This document shows, piece after piece, positions 35,523-44,099 of a DNA stretch of 64,000 nt (positions within the stretch are counted from its first letter, which is position 1; each line of letters opens with the position of its first letter). The DNA is from Planctomycetota bacterium (GTDB lineage Bacteria > Planctomycetota > UBA1135 > GCA-002686595): assembly GCA_002683825.1 (NCBI GenBank), contig NYUD01000085.1, positions 1 to 64,000 of the forward strand, given 5' to 3'. The notes beneath the pieces were generated by a model. It made no database searches, was not told where the DNA came from, and saw only the letters and a program-made list of their open reading frames with translations. The translations under genes were made by a program, and so were the position numbers.

Positions 35523-36694
35523 TCTATCTGGATCACAACGCCACGACGCCCCTCGATGAAGAGGTGTTCGAGGTGATGCGGCCCTATTTCATCGAAAGCT
35601 ACGGCAACGCTGCCAGCAGGCAACACGCACTGGGTAAGCGGGCGGCCGAAGCCGTCGACCTTGCGCGCGCCCAGGTGGCCCGGGCCCTTGGCGCGGACCC
35701 GCGCGAGATCGTGTGGACCAGCGGGGCGACCGAGGCGAACAACCTCGCGCTCAAGGGGGTCGCCGGTTCGCCGGCCTATGCGAAGCGCCGGCATGTCGTG
35801 ACGGTTCGAACGGAACACAAAGCGGTCTTGGATCCGTGCAATGCCCTGGAGGAGGACGGTTTTGAAATCACGCGGCTGAAGGTCGACGGGGAGGGGCTTC
35901 TGGACCTCGACCGCGTGGGCTCTGCGCTTCGAGAAGACACGTTGCTCGTGTCGGTCATGCACGCGAACAACGAGATCGGGGTGCTGCATCCGATCGGGGC
36001 GATCGGCACGCTCTGCAAGGAGCGCGGGATTCTCTTCCACACGGACGCCACCCAGTCCGCAGGCAGGGAGCCCATCGACGTCGAGGCCATGGGCATCGAC
36101 CTGCTCTCTCTTTCCGCCCACAAGTTCTACGGCCCCAAGGGGGTCGGGGCTCTCTATGTTCGCCGCCGCGGGCCGCGTGTGCGCTGCCGGGCGCTCTTCG
36201 ATGGCGGCGGGCACGAACGCGGCTATCGTTCCGGAACCCTGAACGTCCCCGGCCTCGTCGGTCTGGCCGCGGCTCTCGGAAAATGCGTTGAAGAACGCGA
36301 GCAGGAAAAATCCAGGCTGCAAGGCCTGCGCAATCGATTTGAAGCCGACCTCCTCGGGCGAATCGAGGGATCCCACGTCAACGGCAGTCGCACTCGACGG
36401 TTGGCGAACACGACCAACATTTGCTTTGAAGGTACCGACGCGGAGTCGCTCCTTGATCGCATGCCGACGCTTTGCGCCTCCTCGAGCGCGGCCTGCACCA
36501 GCGCCCAACTCCAGCCGAGCCACGTCCTCGCCGCCCTCGGGCTTGACGATGCGCGCAAGCTGGGAAGCCTACGTTTTTCCCTCGGGCGAAAGACCACGGC
36601 TGCAGAACTCGATCGGGCGGTCGAACTCCTTTCGTTGCAGGTCGCCCGAGAGAGATCCGAGGGCCCTCGCCCGTTTTGCCCGGACCCCGCCTGA
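35507..36694 (+). CDS. Cysteine desulfurase (NifS/IscS-type)
   Basis: 395 residues; the ATG lies 16 bases inside the cyclase gene. The PLP lysine is in SAHKFYGPKGVGALY, the N-terminal YLDHNATTPLD and SGATEANNLAL segments are family marks, and the catalytic cysteine lies in the loop LCASSSAACTS. It frees sulfur from L-cysteine as a persulfide for Fe-S cluster or thio-group assembly. No IscU or SufU scaffold is nearby. As the last gene of the operon it may rebuild iron-sulfur clusters of the radical SAM or ferredoxin proteins, or supply sulfur to a product. Confidence 0.92.
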   Translation: MDESLIYLDHNATTPLDEEVFEVMRPYFIESYGNAASRQHALGKRAAEAVDLARAQVARALGADPREIVWTSGATEANNLALKGVAGSPAYAKRRHVVTVRTEHKAVLDPCNALEEDGFEITRLKVDGEGLLDLDRVGSALREDTLLVSVMHANNEIGVLHPIGAIGTLCKERGILFHTDATQSAGREPIDVEAMGIDLLSLSAHKFYGPKGVGALYVRRRGPRVRCRALFDGGGHERGYRSGTLNVPGLVGLAAALGKCVEEREQEKSRLQGLRNRFEADLLGRIEGSHVNGSRTRRLANTTNICFEGTDAESLLDRMPTLCASSSAACTSAQLQPSHVLAALGLDDARKLGSLRFSLGRKTTAAELDRAVELLSLQVARERSEGPRPFCPDPA

Positions 36695-36707
36695 GCCCTG
36701 TCCATCC

Positions 36708-36729
36708 ATCACCCGGCTTCTTCGGTGAT
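36708..36729 (+). terminator. Weak hairpin after the nine-gene operon
   Basis: ATCACC pairs with GGTGAT across a 10-base loop, 14 bases after the cysteine desulfurase stop, followed by CTCTTC. It may mark the end of the operon, but the stem is short and the T tract poor. Confidence 0.3.
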
Positions 36730-36941
36730 CTCTTCGCCCCGGCGCGTACAGAGAACGCGAGAAGGGCCGCGGCGATGGCAGCAACGGCGAGCGTGATCGT
36801 GCGTGCTCGGAGGTGGAAGGGCGTGGGAGATGCGGCGCGCTCGAGTTCGTAGGTGCACGGTTCGCTTCGGGGGCGCCGTGTGGCCCTTATTTGACGGAAT
36901 CCTCGCAACCGCGCGCGCGTCCAGTGGGTCTCTTTCGTGCA

Positions 36942-37748
36942 ATGAAGCGAATCGTTTGGGCAGCCCTCCTGGTCTCGGCCGGATCGATCCTCGCCTGTTC
37001 CTTCTACAGGATGAACCGCGCCCTCGGTGCGGCTCCAGTGCCGTTTCGAGACCCACAGGTCCCCATTCTAGACGAGGATGGGGACCTCGCCGTGGCGTGC
37101 CTCGTCTGGGGCGAGTTGAAGCCCAGGTTCGAGGAACTTTCCGACCAGCAGCTGGATGTGTGCATTCGCGTGATCGCACAGGTGCTTTCCTCCTATGGAC
37201 GTGCGGATTTCGATGCGTTCCTCGCGCTACGTGCGGCGGACCTCGAGGCGGCGCAGCTCTCGCAGACTTCCAAGACGGAGTCGTTCCGCGATCTCGCACG
37301 ACAGCTCGGGGTCGAAGAGGAAGTGATTCCGCACACCTGGCTAGGAGCTCTGCGCACCTTTTGGAGGGCCTACTACGCCGAACCACCGGTGGCTCGATGG
37401 CTTCCGGAGGTGACCAGAGTTCATCACGGAACGTCCTCGACGGCAGAGTTGGCTGGATGGGAAGAGTCGTTTGATGACTTGCGCGCCCTGCTTTCCGGCT
37501 CGGTGCTCGAACACCACCTGGTGGTTCCCCATCGTGCAAGTTTCGACGCTCTCATTGCCACCGAAACCTCCGCCCAGTGGTTCGACCTCATGTTGGGCTA
37601 TGAAACCCGACAACTCGAGTCCGGTCGGCTTCTGGCACGTTTCGTTCGAATCGGTGACGAAACGAACGAATGGTTCCTACACCGCGCTGTCACGGCTCTC
37701 GAAACAAGAACGCCCCACTCTCCATACCATCGACAACTGATCCTCTGA
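36942..37748 (+). CDS. Hypothetical lipoprotein
   Basis: 268 residues. The ATG at 36942 gives a lipoprotein signal (MKRIVWAALLVSAGSILAC) with Cys20 as the likely lipid site; upstream codons in frame lack coding character. The mature part is mainly helical and acidic with no family I recognise (for example ELSDQQLDVCIRVIAQVLSSYGRADFDAFLALRAADL). It lies about 250 bases after the cysteine desulfurase and 14 bases before the small Cys-rich gene, which could be co-transcribed. Confidence 0.65.
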   Translation: MKRIVWAALLVSAGSILACSFYRMNRALGAAPVPFRDPQVPILDEDGDLAVACLVWGELKPRFEELSDQQLDVCIRVIAQVLSSYGRADFDAFLALRAADLEAAQLSQTSKTESFRDLARQLGVEEEVIPHTWLGALRTFWRAYYAEPPVARWLPEVTRVHHGTSSTAELAGWEESFDDLRALLSGSVLEHHLVVPHRASFDALIATETSAQWFDLMLGYETRQLESGRLLARFVRIGDETNEWFLHRAVTALETRTPHSPYHRQLIL

Positions 37749-37761
37749 AGAAAGGTATTTC

Positions 37762-38025
37762 ATGACAAACAGAGCGCTCTGGCGGTTGGCAGCTTGTTTC
37801 ACCATTGCGTGGGTGACCGTTGTTTCAGCCCAAACCACGACGACGCACAACGGGGATCTACCCGTGGTCTGCAGCTGCAAAGCAGGCCGGGTGGAATGCC
37901 TCTTCGGCACGGTGGAAGGCTGTGAGGTCGAAGGATGCGGATACCTCTGTTCATGCCGTTCCGGCGGCTGCAGCTTCGGGTTCCCAACCCCCGCTCTGTG
38001 TGAGTGCAACGGTGTGCCGACGTAG
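37762..38025 (+). CDS. Small secreted cysteine-rich protein
   Basis: 87 residues. A signal peptide of about 23 residues ends in VVSAQ. The mature 64 residues hold ten cysteines, mostly in pairs (VVCSCK, GCEVEGCGYLCSC, CEC), so five disulfides are possible. AAAGG lies six bases upstream of the ATG. I recognise no family. Size and pattern recall secreted disulfide-rich peptides, either a toxin-like peptide or an envelope protein. Confidence 0.7.
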   Translation: MTNRALWRLAACFTIAWVTVVSAQTTTTHNGDLPVVCSCKAGRVECLFGTVEGCEVEGCGYLCSCRSGGCSFGFPTPALCECNGVPT

Positions 38026-38444
38026 TGCTCATCGACTACAGGTGAGCGGACGGCGAGAGATCCGAGGGTTCATTCGCCGTCCGCTTGCAACTACCGGTGG
38101 ACCAGAAAGGCCCATCGTGACTCGACGATTCGGACCAGGCCGCGCAGTGGGTGTGGGTGACTCTCCTGCTCGCCCTGTGTTTCCTCGGGTGGGTTCTCCT
38201 CCACGAGCGTGAGCTGCGACCCCGTAAGACGTGCCACGGGGATCCGGGCGCGTCGTCCGGTTTGCCGCCAATCGACCTCTGGAATCACAAACACTCGAAG
38301 TCCTGGCTCTTGTGTAGGTTTCCGCCGAGGTGGCTCGCTCGACCCAGGCAAAAGGCGTGCGCGTGGGAAACGAACCTGTCTCCGCTCACTTCGTCCGGGT
38401 AGGCTCTACACCGCTTCATTTCCCTCACCCGAATCCCAGAGTTC
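38026..38444. other. 419-base intergenic region, possible tiny membrane peptide
   Basis: No clear gene. One plus-strand frame from a GTG at 38151 begins with a hydrophobic stretch (VWVTLLLALCFLGWVLL) and then loses character after about 30 residues, running to 38402. With no ribosome-binding site it is not called. The minus-strand frame over the same bases shows no coding signs. Confidence 0.3.
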
Positions 38445-39284
38445 ATGTCCGATAGCCGATTTCGTGGCGTCAAGGCGTACAAGAACCAGGCGTTCTTGAA
38501 CAGCCAAGCCTCGCGCGAGCTGCGCATCCTTTCCGAGTACATCGAGCCGCTCTCGCGTTTCAAGGAGCTGCAGATCCACGACACGATCGTGATGTTCGGA
38601 TCCTCGCGCATCCTTGCGCGCGACAAGGCGGAGAGCCGGCTCGCCCAAGCCGAGAGCGAGGGCGGCGACGTCGAAACAGCCAAACGCGAACTCCAGATGT
38701 CGCGCTACTACGAGGATACGCGTGAGTTGGCTCGCCGCTTGACCGAGTGGTCGAAGGCACTCGAGGGGACGGACCGGCGCTTTGTCATCTGTTCGGGCGG
38801 CGGGCCGGGAATCATGGAAGCCGCCAACCGCGGCGCTTCGGAGGCGAAGGGGGAAAACATCGGGCTTAACATCTCGATCCCCTTCGAGCAGAACGAGAAC
38901 CCCTACATCACCCACCGCCTCGCTTTCGAGTTCCACTACTTCTTCATGCGCAAGTACTGGTTCGCATACCTGGCCAAGGCGTTCGTGATCATGCCCGGTG
39001 GTTTCGGGACTTTGGACGAATTCATGGAGGTCTTGACGCTGATCCAGACCGGCAAGATCCGCAAGAAGGTGGCGGTCGTGCTCTACGGCGCCGAGTACTG
39101 GGATCGGGTGCTGGACATGCAGGCCCTCGTCGATTTCGGTATGGTCGACGCCAAGGATCTGGACCTCTTTTTCCGCACCGACTCGGTCGAAGACGCTTTC
39201 AACTACACCTCGACCTGGTTGACGAAAAACGTGCTCGAGGGCACCCACGACAGCGCTGTGGCCGAGGCTACCGAGCCGGTCTGA
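38445..39284 (+). CDS. LOG family protein (cytokinin phosphoribohydrolase-like)
   Basis: 279 residues. A Rossmann-like fold with CSGGGPGIMEAANRGA near residue 118 and the nucleotide motif PGGFGTLDE near residue 185 is diagnostic of LOG proteins, once annotated as lysine decarboxylases. They cleave ribose 5-phosphate from nucleotide monophosphates. It is longer than short LOGs (about 190 residues) by an N-terminal helical extension of around 70 residues, as in the long subgroup. It stands alone. Confidence 0.92.
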   Translation: MSDSRFRGVKAYKNQAFLNSQASRELRILSEYIEPLSRFKELQIHDTIVMFGSSRILARDKAESRLAQAESEGGDVETAKRELQMSRYYEDTRELARRLTEWSKALEGTDRRFVICSGGGPGIMEAANRGASEAKGENIGLNISIPFEQNENPYITHRLAFEFHYFFMRKYWFAYLAKAFVIMPGGFGTLDEFMEVLTLIQTGKIRKKVAVVLYGAEYWDRVLDMQALVDFGMVDAKDLDLFFRTDSVEDAFNYTSTWLTKNVLEGTHDSAVAEATEPV

Positions 39285-39620
39285 AACCAGGGGCTCCGGC
39301 CGGTTATTCTGTCCGTTGGCTCGCCCGAGAGGCGCTGAGGAGCACCGTGCTCTTCAGCCCGGACTTGCCGGGGCGTCCACCAGCGGACGGTGTGGTTTCA
39401 TGAAACGGCGCGGCGCCGGCTTCTTCGGGGCGAGAGGCCCATCTACGACGCCCTTCGTGGATCGGAGAGAATCCGGATGCAGACCACCCTTGCTCCCATG
39501 CTTCGCTGAGAGCGACATGACCGGCCGCGAGGTGGAGCCGCGCCGAAATTCGTCACGGCAGACTCGGTCAGGGGGACGCTCTGAAGAAACCTCCAGGGCG
39601 ACCGCTGGCCCGGACTGATA
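39285..39620. other. 336-base intergenic region with no gene
   Basis: I see no supported gene, RNA or strong promoter here. The open frame on the plus strand (39316-39618) is rich in Arg and Gly, as expected from GC-rich noncoding DNA, and has no start context. Confidence 0.5.
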
Positions 39621-40118
39621 TCAGTCACCGACGTAGCCGAGACCTGCGAGGGCGCTGGTCGCGGACTTGTCGTTGGCGGCTTCGGCTTGTCTGGCGAGAT
39701 TCTTGCCCAGGGTGTCGAGTTGAACCGAGCCGGGAAAGGCCTTCTGGCCCTCGGTAAGAAGTGTGATGGCTTCGGTGAACTTGCCCTCCCCGCCGAGGAG
39801 GTTGGCGATCTTCTGGAAATCGCTATCGGTGACCTTCTCACCCAGGGCCTTGCGGAGTGCGAGGAGACCCGACTGGGCGCGCGCAGCATCAGTATGCACG
39901 CGGGCCTGGATGACGCCCATCATGGCGCGCTTGTACTGGGGATGGGCGGTGTCGGATCCGATGACCTCCAGAGCCCTGTCGAAGTCCGTTTCGGCGGTGG
40001 AGTAGTCGCCGGAGCGCAGGGCCTGCATGCCGGAATCGGTCAAGGCGCCGGGGTCGGAGGAGCCGCCGCAAGAGGCCGAGAAGAGGAGGCATGAGAGGGC
40101 GAGCGAGAGGAGGCGCAT
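39621..40118 (-). CDS. Small TPR-type lipoprotein ending in LGY motif
   Basis: 165 residues from the ATG at 40118, with a lipoprotein signal (SASC, Cys17). The mature part is helical and TPR-like: MQALRSGDYSTAETDFDRALEVIG and KFTEAITLLTEGQKAFPG. The C terminus reads ALAGLGYVGD, like the LGY tails of the small proteins at 40447 and 48511. It is divergent from the sulfate-activation cluster and may be functionally tied to it. Confidence 0.75.
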   Translation of the reverse strand: MRLLSLALSCLLFSASCGGSSDPGALTDSGMQALRSGDYSTAETDFDRALEVIGSDTAHPQYKRAMMGVIQARVHTDAARAQSGLLALRKALGEKVTDSDFQKIANLLGGEGKFTEAITLLTEGQKAFPGSVQLDTLGKNLARQAEAANDKSATSALAGLGYVGD

Positions 40119-40206
40119 GGCTATGAAGGAGGGTGGGTCGAAGGGGGGCGGATGGGGTTTGCTCGGGCGCGACCGGAAGTCTGATGAGTGTGCTTTCGGC
40201 ATCCTA

Positions 40207-40226
40207 CCCGGCTCTCTGGAGCCGGG
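40207..40226. promoter_or_regulatory. Perfect 8-base-stem hairpin in a divergent intergenic region
   Basis: CCCGGCTC and GAGCCGGG frame a TCTG loop. It lies about 90 bases upstream of the minus-strand lipoprotein gene. No T tract follows on either strand, so an operator or leader role is more likely than termination. Confidence 0.35.
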
Positions 40227-40260
40227 CGACTGTCCCCGGCCGCAGATGCAAGTGCTTGTT

Positions 40261-40386
40261 TCAAGAGGCCTTGCGACTTCGGGAGGGGGCAATTCCCGAA
40301 AAAAGAGACTCTACACTCCAATCACACTCCATTCGGAGTACTATAAGAGTGTCATTGGAGTGCGATTGGAGTGTTGGGCCTCTTGA
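40261..40386. repeat. Nested inverted repeats upstream of the sulfate-activation cluster
   Basis: An outer perfect 10-base inverted repeat (TCAAGAGGCC 40261-40270; GGCCTCTTGA 40377-40386) encloses an inner 19-base inverted repeat (40313-40331 and 40356-40374, one mismatch; core CACTCCAAT repeated). The inner spacer is 24 bases. A small hairpin (TTCGGGA / TCCCGAA, about 40278-40300) also lies inside. It ends 60 bases before the GTG of the small LGY protein. It could be a promoter with dyad operators or a small non-autonomous element; no target duplication is visible. Confidence 0.6.
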
Positions 40387-40446
40387 TGGGAACCCGGAGG
40401 CTCCCCCTCCTGTCCGCCCCTGACACCTACCGATAAGGAGACTCCC

Positions 40447-40659
40447 GTGCGCGAAAGCAAGGTCACCGTGAAGATTCCCCGCCCCCTCTACCGCAAGGTT
40501 CAGCAGGTGGTCGAGGGGTCCGGCTTCAACTCTCCGACCGATTTCATCGTGTACGTCTTGCGCGACCTCATGGGGGAAGCCGAAGAACACCTCAGCGAGT
40601 TCGATTCAGACGAGCTCGATGAGGTCAAACGAAAACTCAAGAACCTGGGCTACCTCTAG
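40447..40659 (+). CDS. Small ribbon-helix-helix-like protein with LGY tail
   Basis: 70 residues from a GTG with a strong AAGGAG eight bases upstream. The first 42 residues (KVTVKIPRPLYRKVQQVVEGSGFNSPTDFIVYVL) look like a CopG-type ribbon-helix-helix: a short strand, then two helices. The tail ends in EVKRKLKNLGYL. It is a paralogue of the protein at 48511 (shared FIVxVL and KLKxLGY). It could be a DNA-binding regulator of the cluster, perhaps at the inverted repeat just upstream, or a binding partner for cluster enzymes. Confidence 0.82.
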   Translation: MRESKVTVKIPRPLYRKVQQVVEGSGFNSPTDFIVYVLRDLMGEAEEHLSEFDSDELDEVKRKLKNLGYL

Positions 40660-40702
40660 ACGGGGTAGGTCCCGACAGCCACCGCGAATTCCAGAGTCAA
40701 TC

Positions 40703-41962
40703 ATGAGTACCTCCGTCAGTTCCAACTCGCCCGTTCACGGCGGCCTCTCCGAGCCCGTCAACCGCCTCGTGGCCGTGGAGCGAGCTGCAGACTTCAGCCA
40801 GCTCTTTCCGATTGCGGTCAATCAGGTCGACCGCACCACCTTGTACCGGATCGCGGACGGGACGCTCTCGCCCCTCGAAGGACCGATGGGGGAAGCCGAC
40901 TATCGCTCCTGCCTCGAAAAATGCGCCATCGAGCGTAACGGCAAGTCCTGGGCCTGGACGATTCCGATCGTGCTGCCCGTGACCGAAGCCGAGGCCCAGC
41001 ACCTGACCTCCGGTGCTGAGATCGCGCTGACCTTTGAGGGCGAGGCCTTCGGCAAGCTCGAGGTCGATTCGGTCTTCGAGTGGGACAAGCAGGCCTTCAT
41101 CGAAGGCGTCTACGGAACCTCCCGCACCGACCATCCCGGCGCGCGGCTGTGGACCGAGGATCCGCGCAAGCATCTCGTCGGCGGGCGCATTTCGCTCGTG
41201 CCCTTCGAGGACGACCGTCCCTTTGCGGGCCGCGTCATGTCTCCGATTCACACACGCAAGATGCTTGAAGAGAATGGCTACGAGCAATCCGTCGCCTTCC
41301 AGACGCGTAACCCGCTGCACAGGGCGCACGAATACGCCCTGGTTTACGGCGCGGAAGTGGTCTTGCGCTCAACCGGCAAGAAGACCGGCGTCATGCTGAA
41401 CCCGCTGGTCGGCCAGCTCAAGGGTGACGACGTCCCCGCCGCCACCCGCATGGACACTTATGAAGCTCTGGCCGAAGGCCGTTTCCTGGGACAGGGCGAC
41501 ATGGACGAGGACCTCTGGAAGTCCAAGAACCAGGACCTCAACGACCAGTTGCACCTGATCGGACTCGACATCCGCATGTACTACGGCGGCCCCAGGGAAG
41601 CCGTGATGCACGCGATCTACCGTCAGAACCTGGGCTTCACCCACTTTATCGTCGGGCGCAAGCACGCGGACGCGCCGTTCGACGACAAGTCAGCCATCTG
41701 GGGTGACTTCGATGCCCAGGAAATCTTCACCAACCTCGGCGGCGAACTTGCCATTCAGACCACCAACGTCGGTTTCGCTGCCTACTTCGAAGAGATCGGC
41801 CGTGTCGGTCTCATCGCGGACAACAAGGGCAACACGATTGTGAACATCTCGGGCACAGAGATGCGTGAGATCTTGGGTAATGGCGAGATGCCGGACGATC
41901 GCGTCATGCGCTCTTGCACGGCCAAGATCTTGGTCGATTTCTACGCCACGAAGAAGAGCTAG
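40703..41962 (+). CDS. sat: Sulfate adenylyltransferase (ATP sulfurylase)
   Basis: 419 residues. The ATP-binding motif Gln200-Thr-Arg-Asn-Pro with His206 and His209 (QTRNPLHRAHEY), the VGRKHAD loop and FGGPREA-like MYYGGPREAVMHA segment are family marks. It makes adenosine 5'-phosphosulfate from ATP and sulfate. It is the monomer-type enzyme without a fused APS kinase or PAPS-binding C-terminal domain. It lies 43 bases after the small LGY gene and 33 bases before the sulfatase-like gene; the kinase is encoded two genes on. No APS or PAPS reductase genes are in the window. Confidence 0.93.
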   Translation: MSTSVSSNSPVHGGLSEPVNRLVAVERAADFSQLFPIAVNQVDRTTLYRIADGTLSPLEGPMGEADYRSCLEKCAIERNGKSWAWTIPIVLPVTEAEAQHLTSGAEIALTFEGEAFGKLEVDSVFEWDKQAFIEGVYGTSRTDHPGARLWTEDPRKHLVGGRISLVPFEDDRPFAGRVMSPIHTRKMLEENGYEQSVAFQTRNPLHRAHEYALVYGAEVVLRSTGKKTGVMLNPLVGQLKGDDVPAATRMDTYEALAEGRFLGQGDMDEDLWKSKNQDLNDQLHLIGLDIRMYYGGPREAVMHAIYRQNLGFTHFIVGRKHADAPFDDKSAIWGDFDAQEIFTNLGGELAIQTTNVGFAAYFEEIGRVGLIADNKGNTIVNISGTEMREILGNGEMPDDRVMRSCTAKILVDFYATKKS

Positions 41963-41995
41963 AACCACAAGGCCCGCATCGAGAGAGAACAGACC

Positions 41996-42943
41996 ATGGG
42001 TTTTTCTGACATCTTCAAGAAAAAGAATCCGGCCAATTCGGCGCGTCCGCTGGTGCGTCCGATCCTGCGCCCGGGTCTGCCTCCTCATCCCGAGCCGCAG
42101 GCGGAGAATGACTTCATCATCGTGATCCTGGATTCCTGCCGCTACGACTCGTTCATGTCGGCGGAATCCCAGACAATCACCAAGCTGGGCAAGGTCGAGA
42201 AGCGCTATTCCTACGCTTCCTGGACGGCTCCGTCGCACTACAACCTGCTGACGGGCCTATTGCCGCACACGAGCCCGGAGCAGGTTTACGCCTCCGAGTA
42301 CTACAAGGAAGACTTCTTCAACTACAACACGCGCCTCGGCGCCAAGGGCATCGAATTCGCCAATATGGTGCCCGGCCTGTGGTTTCCGGAACTCCTCCGT
42401 AACAGCCTCGGCTACAGCACAAACGCGCGCGTTTCTCTGCCCGTGTTGAATCCGAAGACCGGAATCAACCGCTGCTTCGATTCGTTCGAGCTAATGGACA
42501 GCCACAACGACATGCGGGCGATGTTACCTACTTTGAAGTTCTCGAGTGATCGTCCGTCGTTCTATCTGCTTAACGTCGGTGAGACGCACTATCCCTATGC
42601 TCTGCCGGACGAGGATTCCTCGATGTGGCCTCGCATCAGTGGTGTCAACGGCGTCTTCAAGAAACTGAACGCTTCTGTGGATGAGGACGGCAACCTGCAG
42701 AAAAGCGATGATGAGTTCTTCGATCAGGACAAGCTCGACAAGCTTCGCGATCGTCAAGTCCACACGGTGCGTTACCTCGACGGAGTGTTCGAAGAGCTCT
42801 TCGACACTGTTCCCAAGAACACGCACATCATCGTGACGGCCGACCACGGCGAACTCTTCGGCGAGAAGGGCTACTTCGGTCACGGACCGATCATGCACGA
42901 CAAGTGTTTCGAGGTTCCTTACCTGGAAGGCAAGATCCGTTAA
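41996..42943 (+). CDS. Sulfatase-like alkaline-phosphatase-superfamily protein
   Basis: 315 residues without a signal peptide. [14 protein letters not shown] provides the first metal aspartate, [16 protein letters not shown] the catalytic region, and [19 protein letters not shown] the second metal cluster (Asp-His). In true sulfatases the nucleophile is a Cys or Ser in C/S-x-P-S-R; here it is Thr77-Ala-Pro-Ser-His, so formylglycine cannot form. A Thr nucleophile is typical of phosphodiesterases and phosphotransferases of the superfamily. It is shorter than most sulfatases. It sits between sat and cysC, so a role with sulfate or phosphate esters is likely but unproven. Confidence 0.8.
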   Translation: MGFSDIFKKKNPANSARPLVRPILRPGLPPHPEPQAENDFIIVILDSCRYDSFMSAESQTITKLGKVEKRYSYASWTAPSHYNLLTGLLPHTSPEQVYASEYYKEDFFNYNTRLGAKGIEFANMVPGLWFPELLRNSLGYSTNARVSLPVLNPKTGINRCFDSFELMDSHNDMRAMLPTLKFSSDRPSFYLLNVGETHYPYALPDEDSSMWPRISGVNGVFKKLNASVDEDGNLQKSDDEFFDQDKLDKLRDRQVHTVRYLDGVFEELFDTVPKNTHIIVTADHGELFGEKGYFGHGPIMHDKCFEVPYLEGKIR

Positions 42944-42999
42944 GGGTCTCCTACAACAAAATACAACTTTTCAAAGAATCACACCCAACGACATCTCAA

Positions 43000-43554
43000 A
43001 TGGAAAACAAAGGAATGACCCTCTGGTTCACCGGCCTTTCCGGAAGCGGTAAGAGCACGCTGGCCCAATATCTGGCCCCGAAACTCATGAACCTCGGAAA
43101 GAAAGTCGAGGTCCTCGACGGCGATGAGGTTCGCGAGAATCTCAGCAAAGGGCTCGGCTTCTCCAAGGAAGATCGCGACACGAACATTCGGCGTATCGGC
43201 TATGTCGCCAACCTCCTGGCGCGCAACGGCGTGGTCGCTATCACCGCCGCCATTTCGCCTTACCGCGAGGTCCGTCGCGAGTGCCGCCAGCATGCCCAGG
43301 CCGACTTCGTCGAGATCTTTGTGCAGTGCCCCCTCGAGGTCGTCGAAGAGCGCGACACCAAGGGGCTCTACAAGAAGGCGCGTGCCGGTATCATCAAGAA
43401 CTTCACGGGCATCTCCGATCCCTACGAGGATCCGGAAAGCCCGGAGGTCGTGGTCGACACCTCCAATGAATCGATCGAGCAGTCGGCCGAGAAGATCCTG
43501 GCCTACTTGCGCGAACGCGGGCTGGTTCCCGCAACCGCCAACGCGAGCGCCTAG
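43000..43554 (+). CDS. cysC: Adenylylsulfate kinase (APS kinase)
   Basis: 184 residues. The P-loop is GLSGSGKST at residues 12-20, followed by [32 protein letters not shown] and the family [10 protein letters not shown] segment. It makes PAPS, the sulfonate donor, from APS and ATP. The ATG at 43000 is preferred; an ATG five codons on (GMTLWFTG) is also possible. It lies 56 bases after the sulfatase-like gene, in the same direction as sat. Confidence 0.93.
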   Translation: MENKGMTLWFTGLSGSGKSTLAQYLAPKLMNLGKKVEVLDGDEVRENLSKGLGFSKEDRDTNIRRIGYVANLLARNGVVAITAAISPYREVRRECRQHAQADFVEIFVQCPLEVVEERDTKGLYKKARAGIIKNFTGISDPYEDPESPEVVVDTSNESIEQSAEKILAYLRERGLVPATANASA

Positions 43555-44099
43555 ACGTTGTAGATCCGGAGGGGCGGTCTTCGTGCCCCGGGTCAGACGG
43601 AACGAGTTACCGAACGGCCGGCTGCGTTTCTTGCGCGCCGGCCGACTTCGTTTGAAGTACCGGAAACGGGATCCTTACCGTCCTCGTTGTGTTCGGAGGG
43701 GCGATTTCAGGCGGGCGTCGTTCCGCCGGCGCGACGATCGCGACCGCGGCCGACAGAATCCCGCAGGCCATAATGCTCACTACGAGTCCCCATTTCCCCC
43801 TGTCCATGGGGGGGCTATCGACCGCGGGTCGCCATGGACCTGAGTGGGATCTCCCGCCCCGCTTCTCGACGGAGAGATCTATCTGCCAACGCAGCCGCTA
43901 TTTCCGCCGTATTCGCCCGGGCACCCCGGATTCCTCTGTCCCCGGCGCACCTCTCCAAGCGGAACCCCCTAAAATACTTCGCTTTTCGGCTCCTGCGGCC
44001 GAAGGAGGTACCTCGAGTCCTCCTTTGACGCCCCCCGAGCCACGCGAGTTGCCGAGAAAGCGCCACGCTCCCGCCGTCCTATACGCCTCAAGATCAACC
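43555..44099. other. 545-base intergenic region between cysC and the phosphodiesterase-like gene
   Basis: No gene on the plus strand is supported. A short GGGGC / GCCCC stem (43571-43589) follows cysC without a T tract. The minus-strand ATG at 43807 opens the small frame listed separately. The length of the gap suggests that a second promoter may drive the two large phosphodiesterase-like genes. Confidence 0.45.
43607..43807 (-). CDS. Possible small single-pass membrane protein
   Basis: 66 residues from an ATG. Residues 6-27 (WGLVVSIMACGILSAAVAIVAP) form one convincing membrane segment, followed by a Pro/Arg/Thr tail. It lies in a gap where no other gene overlaps. There is no ribosome-binding site, and nothing else supports it. 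Chance is a real alternative. Confidence 0.3.
   Translation of the reverse strand: MDRGKWGLVVSIMACGILSAAVAIVAPAERRPPEIAPPNTTRTVRIPFPVLQTKSAGAQETQPAVR

Noticed and set aside
40261-40386. An insertion sequence
   Set aside because: No transposase frame fits inside 126 bases and no flanking duplication is visible; kept only as a repeat of unknown role.
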